A DNA stretch of 64,000 nt from JABDMH01 sp965223025. GTDB lineage: Bacteria > Bacteroidota > Bacteroidia > Chitinophagales > Saprospiraceae. Within the stretch, counting starts at the first letter, position 1, and the number at the start of each line of letters is the position of its first letter. The position numbers were made by a program, and so were the translations under genes. The notes under the pieces were generated by a model. That model worked only from the letters and a program-made list of their open reading frames with translations. It had not been told where the DNA came from and ran no database searches. Positions 55,392 through 63,578 of this stretch are shown one piece after another. The DNA is taken from positions 2,542,001 through 2,606,000 of the forward strand of contig CBDCVP010000023.1 in NCBI GenBank assembly GCA_965223025.1, in the 5' to 3' direction.

Positions 55392-55553
55392 TACGGCCAT
55401 AAAATTAACAAAAATCAGAGGTGATGGCACGGTAGCAATGTGCATAAAGTTGCCCAGTGGCTCAGACCGTGGTGGACCCCAGTCTCCGCAAAAAGTCCCA
55501 CATCCTCTTCCCATGCCACTTCCTCGACTTCACAGACATCCGCAAGCTTTCAC

Positions 55554-55561
55554 TATATTTG
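55554..55561 (+). promoter_or_regulatory. Candidate -7 box for the SWIM gene
   Basis: TATATTTG matches TAnnTTTG and lies 23 bp upstream of the start at 55585. The -33 element is not obvious. It lies in the gap between the SixA operon and the SWIM-rlmH pair, which are divergent. Confidence 0.35.
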
Positions 55562-55584
55562 AGGGTTAGGCAAGTCCATACTAC

Positions 55585-57228
55585 ATGCAAAAGCGCTCTT
55601 TTCCCATTGACAACTATTTCATGTACATCGCTGAGCGATACTTGGATCGGGCCAGGGTATTGATCGACACCAAAGCCATTAGGCAGCAAAACTTGTTAAA
55701 AGACGGATGTCACATCTTTGATGTAGATGACGTGGAGTCGTATGAAGTAGAAGTACTGGTGGGTAGAAAGAGCGTAAAGTCATACTCCTGCGATTGCCAT
55801 CACTTTCAGAATCACCAGATCTGCAGCCATATTGGCGCAGCCATCATCCTTATCGCCGAAGGTCGACGGCTAGAAAAGAAAAAGACGCAAAACAAAAGGA
55901 AGAAATCTGCTGTAAGCAGTCTCCATGTGCATCAGTTGATCGACCACCTAAGTGAGCGAGATCTCAAAGATTTTGTCAGTAAATATGCTACCGCAGACAC
56001 AGCCTTTTCTCTAAAATTGCGATCCCAATTTGCTCATCTTATCGAAGTAAAAAACAACAGGTTTAAGTACCTTGATATTATTAAAAAATACGAGCGACAC
56101 ACTGTCAAAGAGAAGCTGAATCGACCGAAATTTAGAAAAATCAGAAATTTCATCGCCGATTTACTAGCGTTGTCTGATGATCTGGTTGTTCAGGAAAACT
56201 TCCGGGAGGCCTATAATATCATCCTCGGCAGCATTTATTTCTTAGTACTCAGACAACCAACTTTTGCTACATACGATGTCATTCACATAAATCTACTCGC
56301 ACATCAGAAACTCTCAGACATCCTTGCTGCAAGCATCGCTCCACAACTGCGCAATAAAGCTTTTTCGGATTTTCGACGTCTGTACACTGAAAACAAATAT
56401 GTCGTTGAGGATAGCACACTGAACTTGTACTATATTCTATTCGATGCACTGGTGCAACCGGAGAGTCACGTGGTCGTCAATGACTTAGAAAATGCACTTG
56501 CCATCAATAGAGGAAGTGACCGTATGGGAAAGTTGTCCTTGTTAAGAATGTATGTGAAATCAAACGACCAGAGATCTATCAAACATCTGATTTTGCATGG
56601 CAATGAAAACCTGGATCTTTTGGTGAGCATGTTAGCCGTATTGAAAGAGCACCCAGACGAAGACTTAATCTTGGACACATGTAAAAAGCTGTACGAAGCT
56701 GCACCCGGGAAGCGCCATCGAATTCTTGCAATAAACCAATTGGCAGATATCGGAGCTGATGACCACTTGCTGCATAGCCTCTATCTGGATTGCTTCCTTC
56801 TTGATCACGACTCGGATGCTCTAGGAAAGTTGCGTGAAATGCCAAACTGGAGGGATACCAGGACTTTAATTACAACACAATTGGAATCTAATGACAACTT
56901 TTCAATGCTGGCAAAAATTTATCGGGCAGAAAACCTCCGTGAAGAATTAAAAAACACATTGCTTGAGAGCAGATCATTGGCACTGGTATTGGAACACGCC
57001 AATTATCTTTATAAAAATGAAGCAAAATGGTTGAAAAGATTCTTTTTAAACGAGATGACCAAACATCTCGATCAACATCTAGGCTATCAAAGTGTTGCCT
57101 ATGTAGATGCGATATTAAAATCTCTTCGCAAAAGACAGTTGGGTCGCCTGGCACGTGACATCAAAGGAGATTTGATCAACAGATTTTCCGAAAGATCATT
57201 CTTCACCAAAGCCTTGAAGGAGGTCTAA
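55585..57228 (+). CDS. SWIM zinc-finger domain protein
   Basis: A 547-residue protein. Near the N-terminus (about residues 53-88) there is a SWIM-type zinc site: SYSCDCHHFQNHQICSHIG, that is CxC followed by CxH, with an upstream VEVLVGRKSV strand. A Lys-rich linker follows (KKKTQNKRKKS), then about 400 residues of helical, TPR/HEAT-like sequence with no named domain. SWIM domains bind DNA or proteins. Its stop is 2 bp before the rlmH start, so the two are surely co-transcribed. A role in RNA or ribosome biology is only suggested by that pairing. Confidence 0.8.
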   Translation: MQKRSFPIDNYFMYIAERYLDRARVLIDTKAIRQQNLLKDGCHIFDVDDVESYEVEVLVGRKSVKSYSCDCHHFQNHQICSHIGAAIILIAEGRRLEKKKTQNKRKKSAVSSLHVHQLIDHLSERDLKDFVSKYATADTAFSLKLRSQFAHLIEVKNNRFKYLDIIKKYERHTVKEKLNRPKFRKIRNFIADLLALSDDLVVQENFREAYNIILGSIYFLVLRQPTFATYDVIHINLLAHQKLSDILAASIAPQLRNKAFSDFRRLYTENKYVVEDSTLNLYYILFDALVQPESHVVVNDLENALAINRGSDRMGKLSLLRMYVKSNDQRSIKHLILHGNENLDLLVSMLAVLKEHPDEDLILDTCKKLYEAAPGKRHRILAINQLADIGADDHLLHSLYLDCFLLDHDSDALGKLREMPNWRDTRTLITTQLESNDNFSMLAKIYRAENLREELKNTLLESRSLALVLEHANYLYKNEAKWLKRFFLNEMTKHLDQHLGYQSVAYVDAILKSLRKRQLGRLARDIKGDLINRFSERSFFTKALKEV

Positions 57229-57230
57229 GT

Positions 57231-57692
57231 ATGAAAATAGAAGTATGGTGGACTGGAAAAACCTCCGTTGCTAATCTGGAGACATTGATTTCTGATTACT
57301 CAAAGAGAATCAAGCGATTTCATCCTCTGGAGATCAGGGTGCTACCATCGGCCAAGAAGAACAAAAGATCCCAGGCTCTAGACGAAAGTAAGAGCATACT
57401 TAAGCACATTAAGAAAACGGACCATATTATTCTGTTGGATGAGAAGGGTACTCCGTACACTTCCACTGGTTTCGCCACCTACATCAATCATAAATCAATG
57501 TCTGTATCTCACCGATTAATATTTATAATCGGGGGTGCCTATGGTTTTTCAGACGATGTCTATGCACGTGCAGATGGTTTATTCTCCCTTTCCCAAATGA
57601 CATTCACACACGACATGGCCAGAGTGATCTTTCTCGAACAATTATATAGAGCCTTTACGATCCTAAGAAATCAGCCCTACCACCATGCCTAG
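57231..57692 (+). CDS. rlmH: 23S rRNA pseudouridine-1915 N3-methyltransferase
   Basis: A 153-residue SPOUT methyltransferase of the RlmH family. It has the full set of signatures: LDEKGTPYTSTGFATYI, LIFIIGGAYGFSDDVYARA and the C-terminal LSQMTFTHDMARVIFLEQLYRAFTILRNQPYHHA core, including the final YHH. It methylates pseudouridine 1915 in helix 69 of 23S rRNA using S-adenosylmethionine. Length is normal for the family. It starts 2 bp after the SWIM gene. Confidence 0.95.
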   Translation: MKIEVWWTGKTSVANLETLISDYSKRIKRFHPLEIRVLPSAKKNKRSQALDESKSILKHIKKTDHIILLDEKGTPYTSTGFATYINHKSMSVSHRLIFIIGGAYGFSDDVYARADGLFSLSQMTFTHDMARVIFLEQLYRAFTILRNQPYHHA

Positions 57693-57895
57693 CAAAAAAA
57701 AGACCAAATCGACCTATCTGGATTGAATTTTTTATCTGTGGTTCCGCATCTATAAATAAGAACATTTTTTCTGTTGAAATGATTTGGAAACGAACTCAAA
57801 AACAATCTGACAAAAAAATGGGAAGAATTGGCTCATTTCAAAAACATCAAACGCTAAGATCAGCATTTCTTTACACTGAATTCTAACGTACACTC

Positions 57896-58519
57896 ATGTC
57901 GATTACGATCATTATTGTGGCCATCACTTGTCTTATTTCATACTACGCATTCAATCATTCGAATGTCTTTTATGCATTAGCTCATTGGCCTATGAAAGAG
58001 TACTCAAGTAAGGAGTACTATAGATTACTCACTTCAGGATTTGTACATGGGGGTTGGGTGCATCTGCTCATCAACATGTTTGTACTCTATAGCTTTGGCG
58101 AATACATAGAATTGCACTTCGTCCAATTTTTTGGCCCTACCCTGGGTTTGACATTATATGTGACGGTCTATTTACTAACCATTGTTTGCGCTTCGCTGCC
58201 ATCCTACTTTAAGAAGCACAATCAGGAGAGCTACATGGCTGTCGGTGCCTCCGGTGGTGTGGCCGGTATTGTATTTATTTTTATACTCCTTTATCCTTGG
58301 CAATATCTCTACCTCTACGCAGTCCTACCTATTCCTGCCATAGTTGGAGGGATACTGTATCTCTGGTATTCATCCTATGCTAGTAAAAATGTACAGGACC
58401 GCATCGATCATGAGGCACATTTTTACGGTTCGCTGTTTGGTGTATTATTTATGCTCCTTCTCAAACCTTCATTGGCCATTTCATTCGTTAAAAGCCTGGT
58501 GAATGATTTTCCACTTTAA
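57896..58519 (+). CDS. Rhomboid family intramembrane serine protease
   Basis: A 207-residue membrane protein. About six hydrophobic segments are visible. The L1 region has HGGWVHLLINMFVLYSFGEYIE, the catalytic serine is in VGASGGVAGIVF near residue 118, and the histidine is in DHEAHFYGSLFGVLF near residue 178. These match the GxSG/H dyad of rhomboids. It would cleave a membrane protein in the inner membrane. It stands alone, with about 200 bp on each side. Confidence 0.9.
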   Translation: MSITIIIVAITCLISYYAFNHSNVFYALAHWPMKEYSSKEYYRLLTSGFVHGGWVHLLINMFVLYSFGEYIELHFVQFFGPTLGLTLYVTVYLLTIVCASLPSYFKKHNQESYMAVGASGGVAGIVFIFILLYPWQYLYLYAVLPIPAIVGGILYLWYSSYASKNVQDRIDHEAHFYGSLFGVLFMLLLKPSLAISFVKSLVNDFPL

Positions 58520-58603
58520 TGACCACCAATGTGTCAAAACTAGTGTGAAGTTCATCCTCCTTTGATAAGCTGCACCAGAATCACCGTAATGCCCCATTTG
58601 TAT

Positions 58604-58611
58604 TACCTTTG
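58604..58611 (+). promoter_or_regulatory. Candidate -7 box ahead of the patatin gene
   Basis: TACCTTTG matches TAnnTTTG. It is 58 bp upstream of the patatin start. Between them is a 14-codon reading frame (58629-58673) whose TGA overlaps the ATGATG start of the patatin gene; it could be a leader peptide. Confidence 0.4.
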
Positions 58612-58669
58612 CCTCTGTTTTCAAAACTATGGGCATTCAGGCAATCAATTGGCCTACTAGTACAGATAA

Positions 58670-59584
58670 ATGATGAGAGCGCTGGTCATATCAGGAGGTG
58701 GTGCAAAAGGAGCCTATGCTGGTGGTGTAGCCGAGTATTTAATAAAAGAATGCGGTCTCCAGTACGATCTTTTTGCGGGATCTTCTACTGGCGCTTTGTT
58801 AGCACCCCTTCTGGCTGCGGGAGAAATTGATCGAGCACGCGATGTCTATACAAATGTGTGCCAGGATGATATTTTTTCTAGTCATCCCTTTATTATCAGA
58901 AAGAAGAAAGGCATATACCGTACGAAGATCAACCACCTCGGAGTCCTAAAGATGTTTTTGAAAGGAAAAAAAACATTTGGGGAAACCCATGCTCTCCGAA
59001 GGCTCATCAGAAGGACCTTTACTCAAGAGCACTTTGATCGCGTAAAAGAAGCACCTCAAAAAGTGGTGATTGCCGTATCAAACTTTTCCTGTAATGTGGT
59101 AGAGCATAAATATCTGTCAGATTGCCGCTACGAAGATTTTGTAGACTGGATTTGGATTAGCGCTAATTTTATTCCCTTTATGAGTTTGGTCGTCAAAGAT
59201 GGTCAAGAATACGCCGATGGCGGATTTGGCAATTTTATTCCTATTGTGGAGGCCATTGACGCTGGAGCAAAGGAGATCGACGTAATCATATTGACTCCCC
59301 GCCGTAAGAGTTTAAAAAAATTGCCAAGTAGAAATGCTTTTTCACTCTTGATGAATGCCTTAGACTTCATGCTCTCCCAAATTGCTCGCGATGAAAAATA
59401 CATCGGACTGCTGGAAAGTATGCACCACGATATTAAAATAAGATATTTTCACACTCCGAGAGTCATGACAGATAACAGTCTGATCTTCGATCCCGATCAG
59501 ATGCGCCTCTGGTGGGAAGAAGGTAAGGCCTTTGCGCGCAAGCAAGTAGAATCATCCATTCCAAGTTTTAACCGCACTCGATAA
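58670..59584 (+). CDS. Patatin-like phospholipase
   Basis: A 304-residue lipid acyl hydrolase of the patatin type. The oxyanion loop is ISGGGAKGAYAGGV, the nucleophile elbow is AGSSTGALLAPLLA with the serine near residue 41, and the catalytic aspartate is in YADGGFGNFIP near residue 184. It would hydrolyse phospholipid or neutral-lipid acyl esters. It lacks a signal peptide and so is probably cytosolic or membrane-associated. ATG at 58673 is the alternative start. It ends 9 bp from the convergent sulfatase gene. Confidence 0.9.
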   Translation: MMRALVISGGGAKGAYAGGVAEYLIKECGLQYDLFAGSSTGALLAPLLAAGEIDRARDVYTNVCQDDIFSSHPFIIRKKKGIYRTKINHLGVLKMFLKGKKTFGETHALRRLIRRTFTQEHFDRVKEAPQKVVIAVSNFSCNVVEHKYLSDCRYEDFVDWIWISANFIPFMSLVVKDGQEYADGGFGNFIPIVEAIDAGAKEIDVIILTPRRKSLKKLPSRNAFSLLMNALDFMLSQIARDEKYIGLLESMHHDIKIRYFHTPRVMTDNSLIFDPDQMRLWWEEGKAFARKQVESSIPSFNRTR

Positions 59585-59593
59585 AGGTATACG

Positions 59594-61081
59594 CTACAGT
59601 TTCAAAGCATCATCAAAGTGAGACTGCAAACTCTTTAACTCAGCGAGCAGAGCCTTTCTCTTTTCAGCATGCGTAGGATTCTCTGCCAAATTGTTGAGCT
59701 CCTCAGGATCACTTTCCAAATCAAACAACTCTATTTCACCGGCCCTTGGATAAACAATCAGTTTGTGATGATCTTTGCGGATCATGCGCTGCCAATCGAT
59801 GTAGGCACCGTAGATGGCATCATAGTTACTTACTGTCTGGGCACCTTCGATTAATGGAATCAGAGAATTAAACTCTACGTATTCAGGCTTTTCAATGGAG
59901 GCCACATCGAGGGCCGTGGCCATGATGTCTTGCAGGTACACATCTGCCTCAAGAACCTGTCCAGAAGGAACATTGGGACCCTGCACCAGTAACGGTACTC
60001 TAATGCTGTGCTCATACATATTCTGTTTGCCAAGGAGCCCGTGCCTACCCACCGCTAGTCCGTGATCAGCGGTGAAGAAAACATAGGTGTTCTCAACCTT
60101 ACCACTTGATTCCAGGGCATCCAAGATCCTTCCTATTTGGTCGTCCAGGTGGGAAATGATGGCATAGTACTCCTGTACATGTTTTTTTACTGCATAGGCT
60201 GTGCGCGGAAATGGTGCCAGTGCCTCATCCCTAAGACCAGGGCCACAACCCATACTATCGGCAAATGGATGCAAAGCCTGAAAATTGACCGGTAGCTCCA
60301 CCTCCCCGATGGGATATCGATCGATATATGATTGGGGAGCCTGCCTCGGATCATGGGGGGCATTAAATGCCACATACATCATGAAGGGATCATCTTGTCC
60401 CTTGGCGTGATCCAGAAACGACAAAGCATCCTCAGCCACGACCTCACTCCAATGTTTGCCACCCTGCCAAAAACCACCTCTACTGGTATCTGTGGGCGAC
60501 CACGAGTGGTCTAGTTCATTATTTGGGCGATGATAACCCACCGGCATGATTTCTCGCAGAGATCGGTACTTGCCGGTAGCTAGATCCCTTAGTTTTTGAC
60601 CCACTTTGGCAGCAGGCCAAGTATCTGGAGGCATACCTGGACGGATGTGTGTTGCTTTCTGAAAGACTTGATCTGCTGGCGCAGCGACGTGCCACTTTCC
60701 CGTCATATAAGTATTGTACCCTGCACTTTCCATCAACTTACCCCAGGTCTTATCCATCTCCTCACCTTTCCGCCAGAACTCCTTAAAAGTATTAGCTCGC
60801 CAAAGACTACGGCCAGAGATCATCATAGATCTGGATGCCGTGCAGATGGCGCCATTCCATCCACCCATATTATAGGCATGCGAAAACGTGGTTCCACCCC
60901 TGGCAATGCGATCGATATTTGGTGTCTGGATTATCCGATTACCCAGCGACTGCACTGCCCGATAGGTCAGGTCATCTGCAAAAATCAGTAGTATATTGGG
61001 TTTGGATGTTTCTACCCCCGTTGTCCTATCGACACAGGCCAGAGGGAGGACAAACAAGGTAAGTAATATGATATGTCTCAT
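59594..61081 (-). CDS. Sulfatase lipoprotein, iduronate-sulfatase-like, CTASR active site
   Basis: A 495-residue family S1 sulfatase. The leader MRHIILLTLFVLPLACVD has a lipobox, so it is membrane-anchored. The metal site is NILLIFADDLTYRAVQSLG. The formylglycine motif reads AICTASRSMMISGRS, the CxxSR form. MTGKWHVAAP and FFTADHGLAVGRHGLLGKQNMYEHSIRVPLL are also typical of iduronate- or choline-sulfatase-like enzymes. It would desulfate a glycan. It is divergent from a LamG gene across a 400 bp gap. Confidence 0.9.
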   Translation of the reverse strand: MRHIILLTLFVLPLACVDRTTGVETSKPNILLIFADDLTYRAVQSLGNRIIQTPNIDRIARGGTTFSHAYNMGGWNGAICTASRSMMISGRSLWRANTFKEFWRKGEEMDKTWGKLMESAGYNTYMTGKWHVAAPADQVFQKATHIRPGMPPDTWPAAKVGQKLRDLATGKYRSLREIMPVGYHRPNNELDHSWSPTDTSRGGFWQGGKHWSEVVAEDALSFLDHAKGQDDPFMMYVAFNAPHDPRQAPQSYIDRYPIGEVELPVNFQALHPFADSMGCGPGLRDEALAPFPRTAYAVKKHVQEYYAIISHLDDQIGRILDALESSGKVENTYVFFTADHGLAVGRHGLLGKQNMYEHSIRVPLLVQGPNVPSGQVLEADVYLQDIMATALDVASIEKPEYVEFNSLIPLIEGAQTVSNYDAIYGAYIDWQRMIRKDHHKLIVYPRAGEIELFDLESDPEELNNLAENPTHAEKRKALLAELKSLQSHFDDALKL

Positions 61082-61485
61082 ATGATTCTGTGGTAATTGA
61101 GCATGAGTAAATCTTTTTCAAACGACCCTTCGAGTAATGTGCCCTGAAAATAGTGTCTTTTGGTTAGACATCGCTTAATTATCCTATTAGAAACTTTAAA
61201 TTCGATTTTTAGACCGAGGCTTTTTGACATACCTGAATCCAGGGTCAGCGCGCGGAGGAGCCGCAGACTGAACTTCCATATGGTTCCATCACGAGATTCA
61301 TGACATCGGAGCTCTCGTCAGATTTTGCCGTGGTGTGAGCAATACCCGGTATTCCCTCCGCCGTAAGTACTCTGGCTATGATAAAAAATCACTAATATCG
61401 TGTAGAGCCATGGAAGCGGAAGGGCTGCTTTGGCGTATTAAATGATCTCTTGGGAGCTAGAGATCATCATAATTGAAAAAACACC
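61082..61485. other. Intergenic region with a broken minus-strand frame
   Basis: About 400 bases. On the minus strand ARVLTAEGIPGIAHTTAKS, then DVMNLVMEPYGSS, reads like protein before a stop at about 61255, with two stops upstream. It may be a fragment of a lost glycan gene; the family is not recognised. An inverted repeat near the right end is given separately. Nothing else is seen. Confidence 0.25.
61442..61467. promoter_or_regulatory. Inverted repeat upstream of the LamG gene
   Basis: ATGATCTC (61442-61449) and GAGATCAT (61460-61467) form an 8-bp perfect inverted repeat with a 10-base spacer. It lies 18 bp before the ATG at 61486, so it could be an operator or a hairpin that hides the start region. 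No T-run follows, so it is not a typical terminator. Confidence 0.4.
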
Positions 61486-62346
61486 ATGTTGCACAGACTT
61501 TCTTTCTTACTATGTACACTGATGCTCACCAATGGAGTCCAGTCACAGACTTCAACGGGAGGAGCCTCTTTGAAAACTGCCCTGACTTTCTGCACTACCT
61601 TCGAGCACGGGTTGAAAGCAGATTTTGCTAAAGGTGACGATCAGTTATATTTAGCTCCCAACTATGACCAGGTGACAGACGTGAGCCCTGATCAACTTCC
61701 AAAGGAAGTCTTTATAGAGGATCAAGGGGGAAAGTTTGGTCAGGCATTGTCTTTTACAGCAAAGGGCAAACCGGTCATTTTCTACCAAGCGGCAAATAAC
61801 ATCCATTACTCTGAAAGCAACTGGTCAGGCACCATTTCCCTTTGGCTCAGCCTTGATCCCGAGCAAGATTTAGCCCCCGGCTATACCGACCCTATACAAA
61901 TCACCGATGCGGGCTATGACGATGCGGCATTGTGGGTGGATTTCTCAGATAAAAATCCCAGAGATTTTCGAATGGGTGTTTTTGGGGATGTCACGATCTG
62001 GAATCCAGATAAGAAATCCCCTGACCAGAATCCAGACTTTCAAAATCGACTGGTCAAAGCCAAGGGACATCCTTTTGGAAAGGGCCAATGGACCCATGTA
62101 GTGATGACATTCAAAGGATTAAATACTGACCGTGGCAGAGCTACTTTTTATATCAACGGTAAGAAGCAAGGCAAGCGGAAAATTCACGAGCCCTTCACAT
62201 GGCAGAAAGAAAATGCCAAAATATTTCTCGGCTTAAACTACATCGGACTGCTGGATGAAGTGAGTATTTTCGATCGAGCATTAAATAGTAAGGCCATTCG
62301 CACGCTTTATCGATTGCCTGGAGGTGTGTCCGATCTAGTGAATTAG
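61486..62346 (+). CDS. Secreted LamG/concanavalin A-like domain protein
   Basis: A 286-residue exported protein with leader MLHRLSFLLCTLMLTNGVQSQ. The remainder is one laminin-G-like beta sandwich: GKFGQALSFTAKGKPVIFYQ, NWSGTISLWLSLDPEQDL, GQWTHVVMTFKGLNTDRGRA, FYINGKKQG and YIGLLDEVSIFDRALNSKAI. No catalytic domain is present. It probably binds a glycan at the cell surface. It lies between a sulfatase and a CehA-type hydrolase, in the glycan theme. Confidence 0.85.
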   Translation: MLHRLSFLLCTLMLTNGVQSQTSTGGASLKTALTFCTTFEHGLKADFAKGDDQLYLAPNYDQVTDVSPDQLPKEVFIEDQGGKFGQALSFTAKGKPVIFYQAANNIHYSESNWSGTISLWLSLDPEQDLAPGYTDPIQITDAGYDDAALWVDFSDKNPRDFRMGVFGDVTIWNPDKKSPDQNPDFQNRLVKAKGHPFGKGQWTHVVMTFKGLNTDRGRATFYINGKKQGKRKIHEPFTWQKENAKIFLGLNYIGLLDEVSIFDRALNSKAIRTLYRLPGGVSDLVN

Positions 62347-62366
62347 GTCAGGATTTCAGGGCCCGG

Positions 62367-63572
62367 TCATTCATGCGTGTGGTTAGCCCACACACTTCCA
62401 CTGCCAAGTATTTTTGCGCGCTCGTCAAGAAATTGTGGCTGGGTCCAAGCAAAAAAACTTTCCCAGGTACCATCAGACCTTTTTCTTGAATAGCTGATTT
62501 TAGCTCGCACGTAGCCGTCTACAGAAGATATCTTGTAAGTGGATTCTATACCCTCGTCACGATGCAAAATCATACCGTTTTTCCCAATAAAAGATGTGAC
62601 AAAACCCTCTTTGCCCTGATCTTCAATTTTGCCTGTCACGTAGGGTGACCCGAGCTCAGCCAATGTACTTGAAGTATCAATGACAATGTGATACGCTGAA
62701 GAGTCGTGATCAATCTCGGAAAGTACAACCCCATTGGTGGCATAAAAACGCCCCTTTGACATGGCCGCTGTGATGGAGTTGGCTGTCAGCACCCCATTAC
62801 TATTGACCATCACCCATCCTCTCCCAGGATTTGAGGTCTCGGTCGTCCAGGCTTTGAAGTGATGAGCATCGTCTGATGAAATGCCCAACACCAACATCCC
62901 AGCGGTCAGCAAGCTGTCCCATTTTTCCTCTACCGACCGGTGCATATCATTGCCCCAATTGTGTACATCTGGATGTCCGTTATATAACTCCAGCATGTGC
63001 AAATGTTGCACTGGAAGTATGTCTCTTGGTTGAGCCCCAGATTGATAATTGGGATGATTTAAGATCGGGAGACCACCAGACTCCAAGACACTATTGGTAT
63101 GTCGTTGTATGATCTCTGTTTTGGATTGTGCAATGGGTTGACGGAGTATGGCCACCGCTTGTCTCAGCTGGTCTATCGGAGTCGCTTCCTTATCCACCAT
63201 CTTGAGATATTCCTCTTCAATATACCCATCAATATTCATGGCCGTAGTATGAATCGACTTGTGGCCGGTGATCTCTTCGCCAGGTATCAGTATAAAATCA
63301 GACCGTCTATCTGTGGGTAGTTGCACACTATCTGGATCGATGAAGTGATTGTGCTCACTCAAAATCAGAAAGTGGTATCCACGATCCAAGTACCATACGG
63401 CAACACTGTCAGGATCTGTGTCCGCATGTCCACATAAGGTGGTATGCGCATGGGTGTTTCCCTTAAACCAGGTCGGAGGGCTATGATGTCTTGCACATGA
63501 AATCCATGGTCCGGCCAAAAGTGATAGCAGAAAAAACTTTCTAAGACTTGATATGACAGGTACAAACTTCAT
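62367..63572 (-). CDS. CehA/McbA-type PHP-domain metallohydrolase
   Basis: A 401-residue protein with a lipobox-like leader (FFLLSLLAGPWISCARH). PHP metal motifs are in order: GNTHAHTTLCGHAD, LILSEHNHFID, PGEEITGHKSIHTT, LPILNHPNY, MLELYNGHPD and ISSDDAHHF. Such proteins hydrolyse phosphoesters or related esters and are common in Bacteroidota catabolic regions. The substrate is unknown. It starts 7 bp after the stop of the uroporphyrinogen-decarboxylase-like gene, so they likely share a transcript. Confidence 0.85.
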   Translation of the reverse strand: MKFVPVISSLRKFFLLSLLAGPWISCARHHSPPTWFKGNTHAHTTLCGHADTDPDSVAVWYLDRGYHFLILSEHNHFIDPDSVQLPTDRRSDFILIPGEEITGHKSIHTTAMNIDGYIEEEYLKMVDKEATPIDQLRQAVAILRQPIAQSKTEIIQRHTNSVLESGGLPILNHPNYQSGAQPRDILPVQHLHMLELYNGHPDVHNWGNDMHRSVEEKWDSLLTAGMLVLGISSDDAHHFKAWTTETSNPGRGWVMVNSNGVLTANSITAAMSKGRFYATNGVVLSEIDHDSSAYHIVIDTSSTLAELGSPYVTGKIEDQGKEGFVTSFIGKNGMILHRDEGIESTYKISSVDGYVRAKISYSRKRSDGTWESFFAWTQPQFLDERAKILGSGSVWANHTHE

Positions 63573-63578
63573 TCGCAG

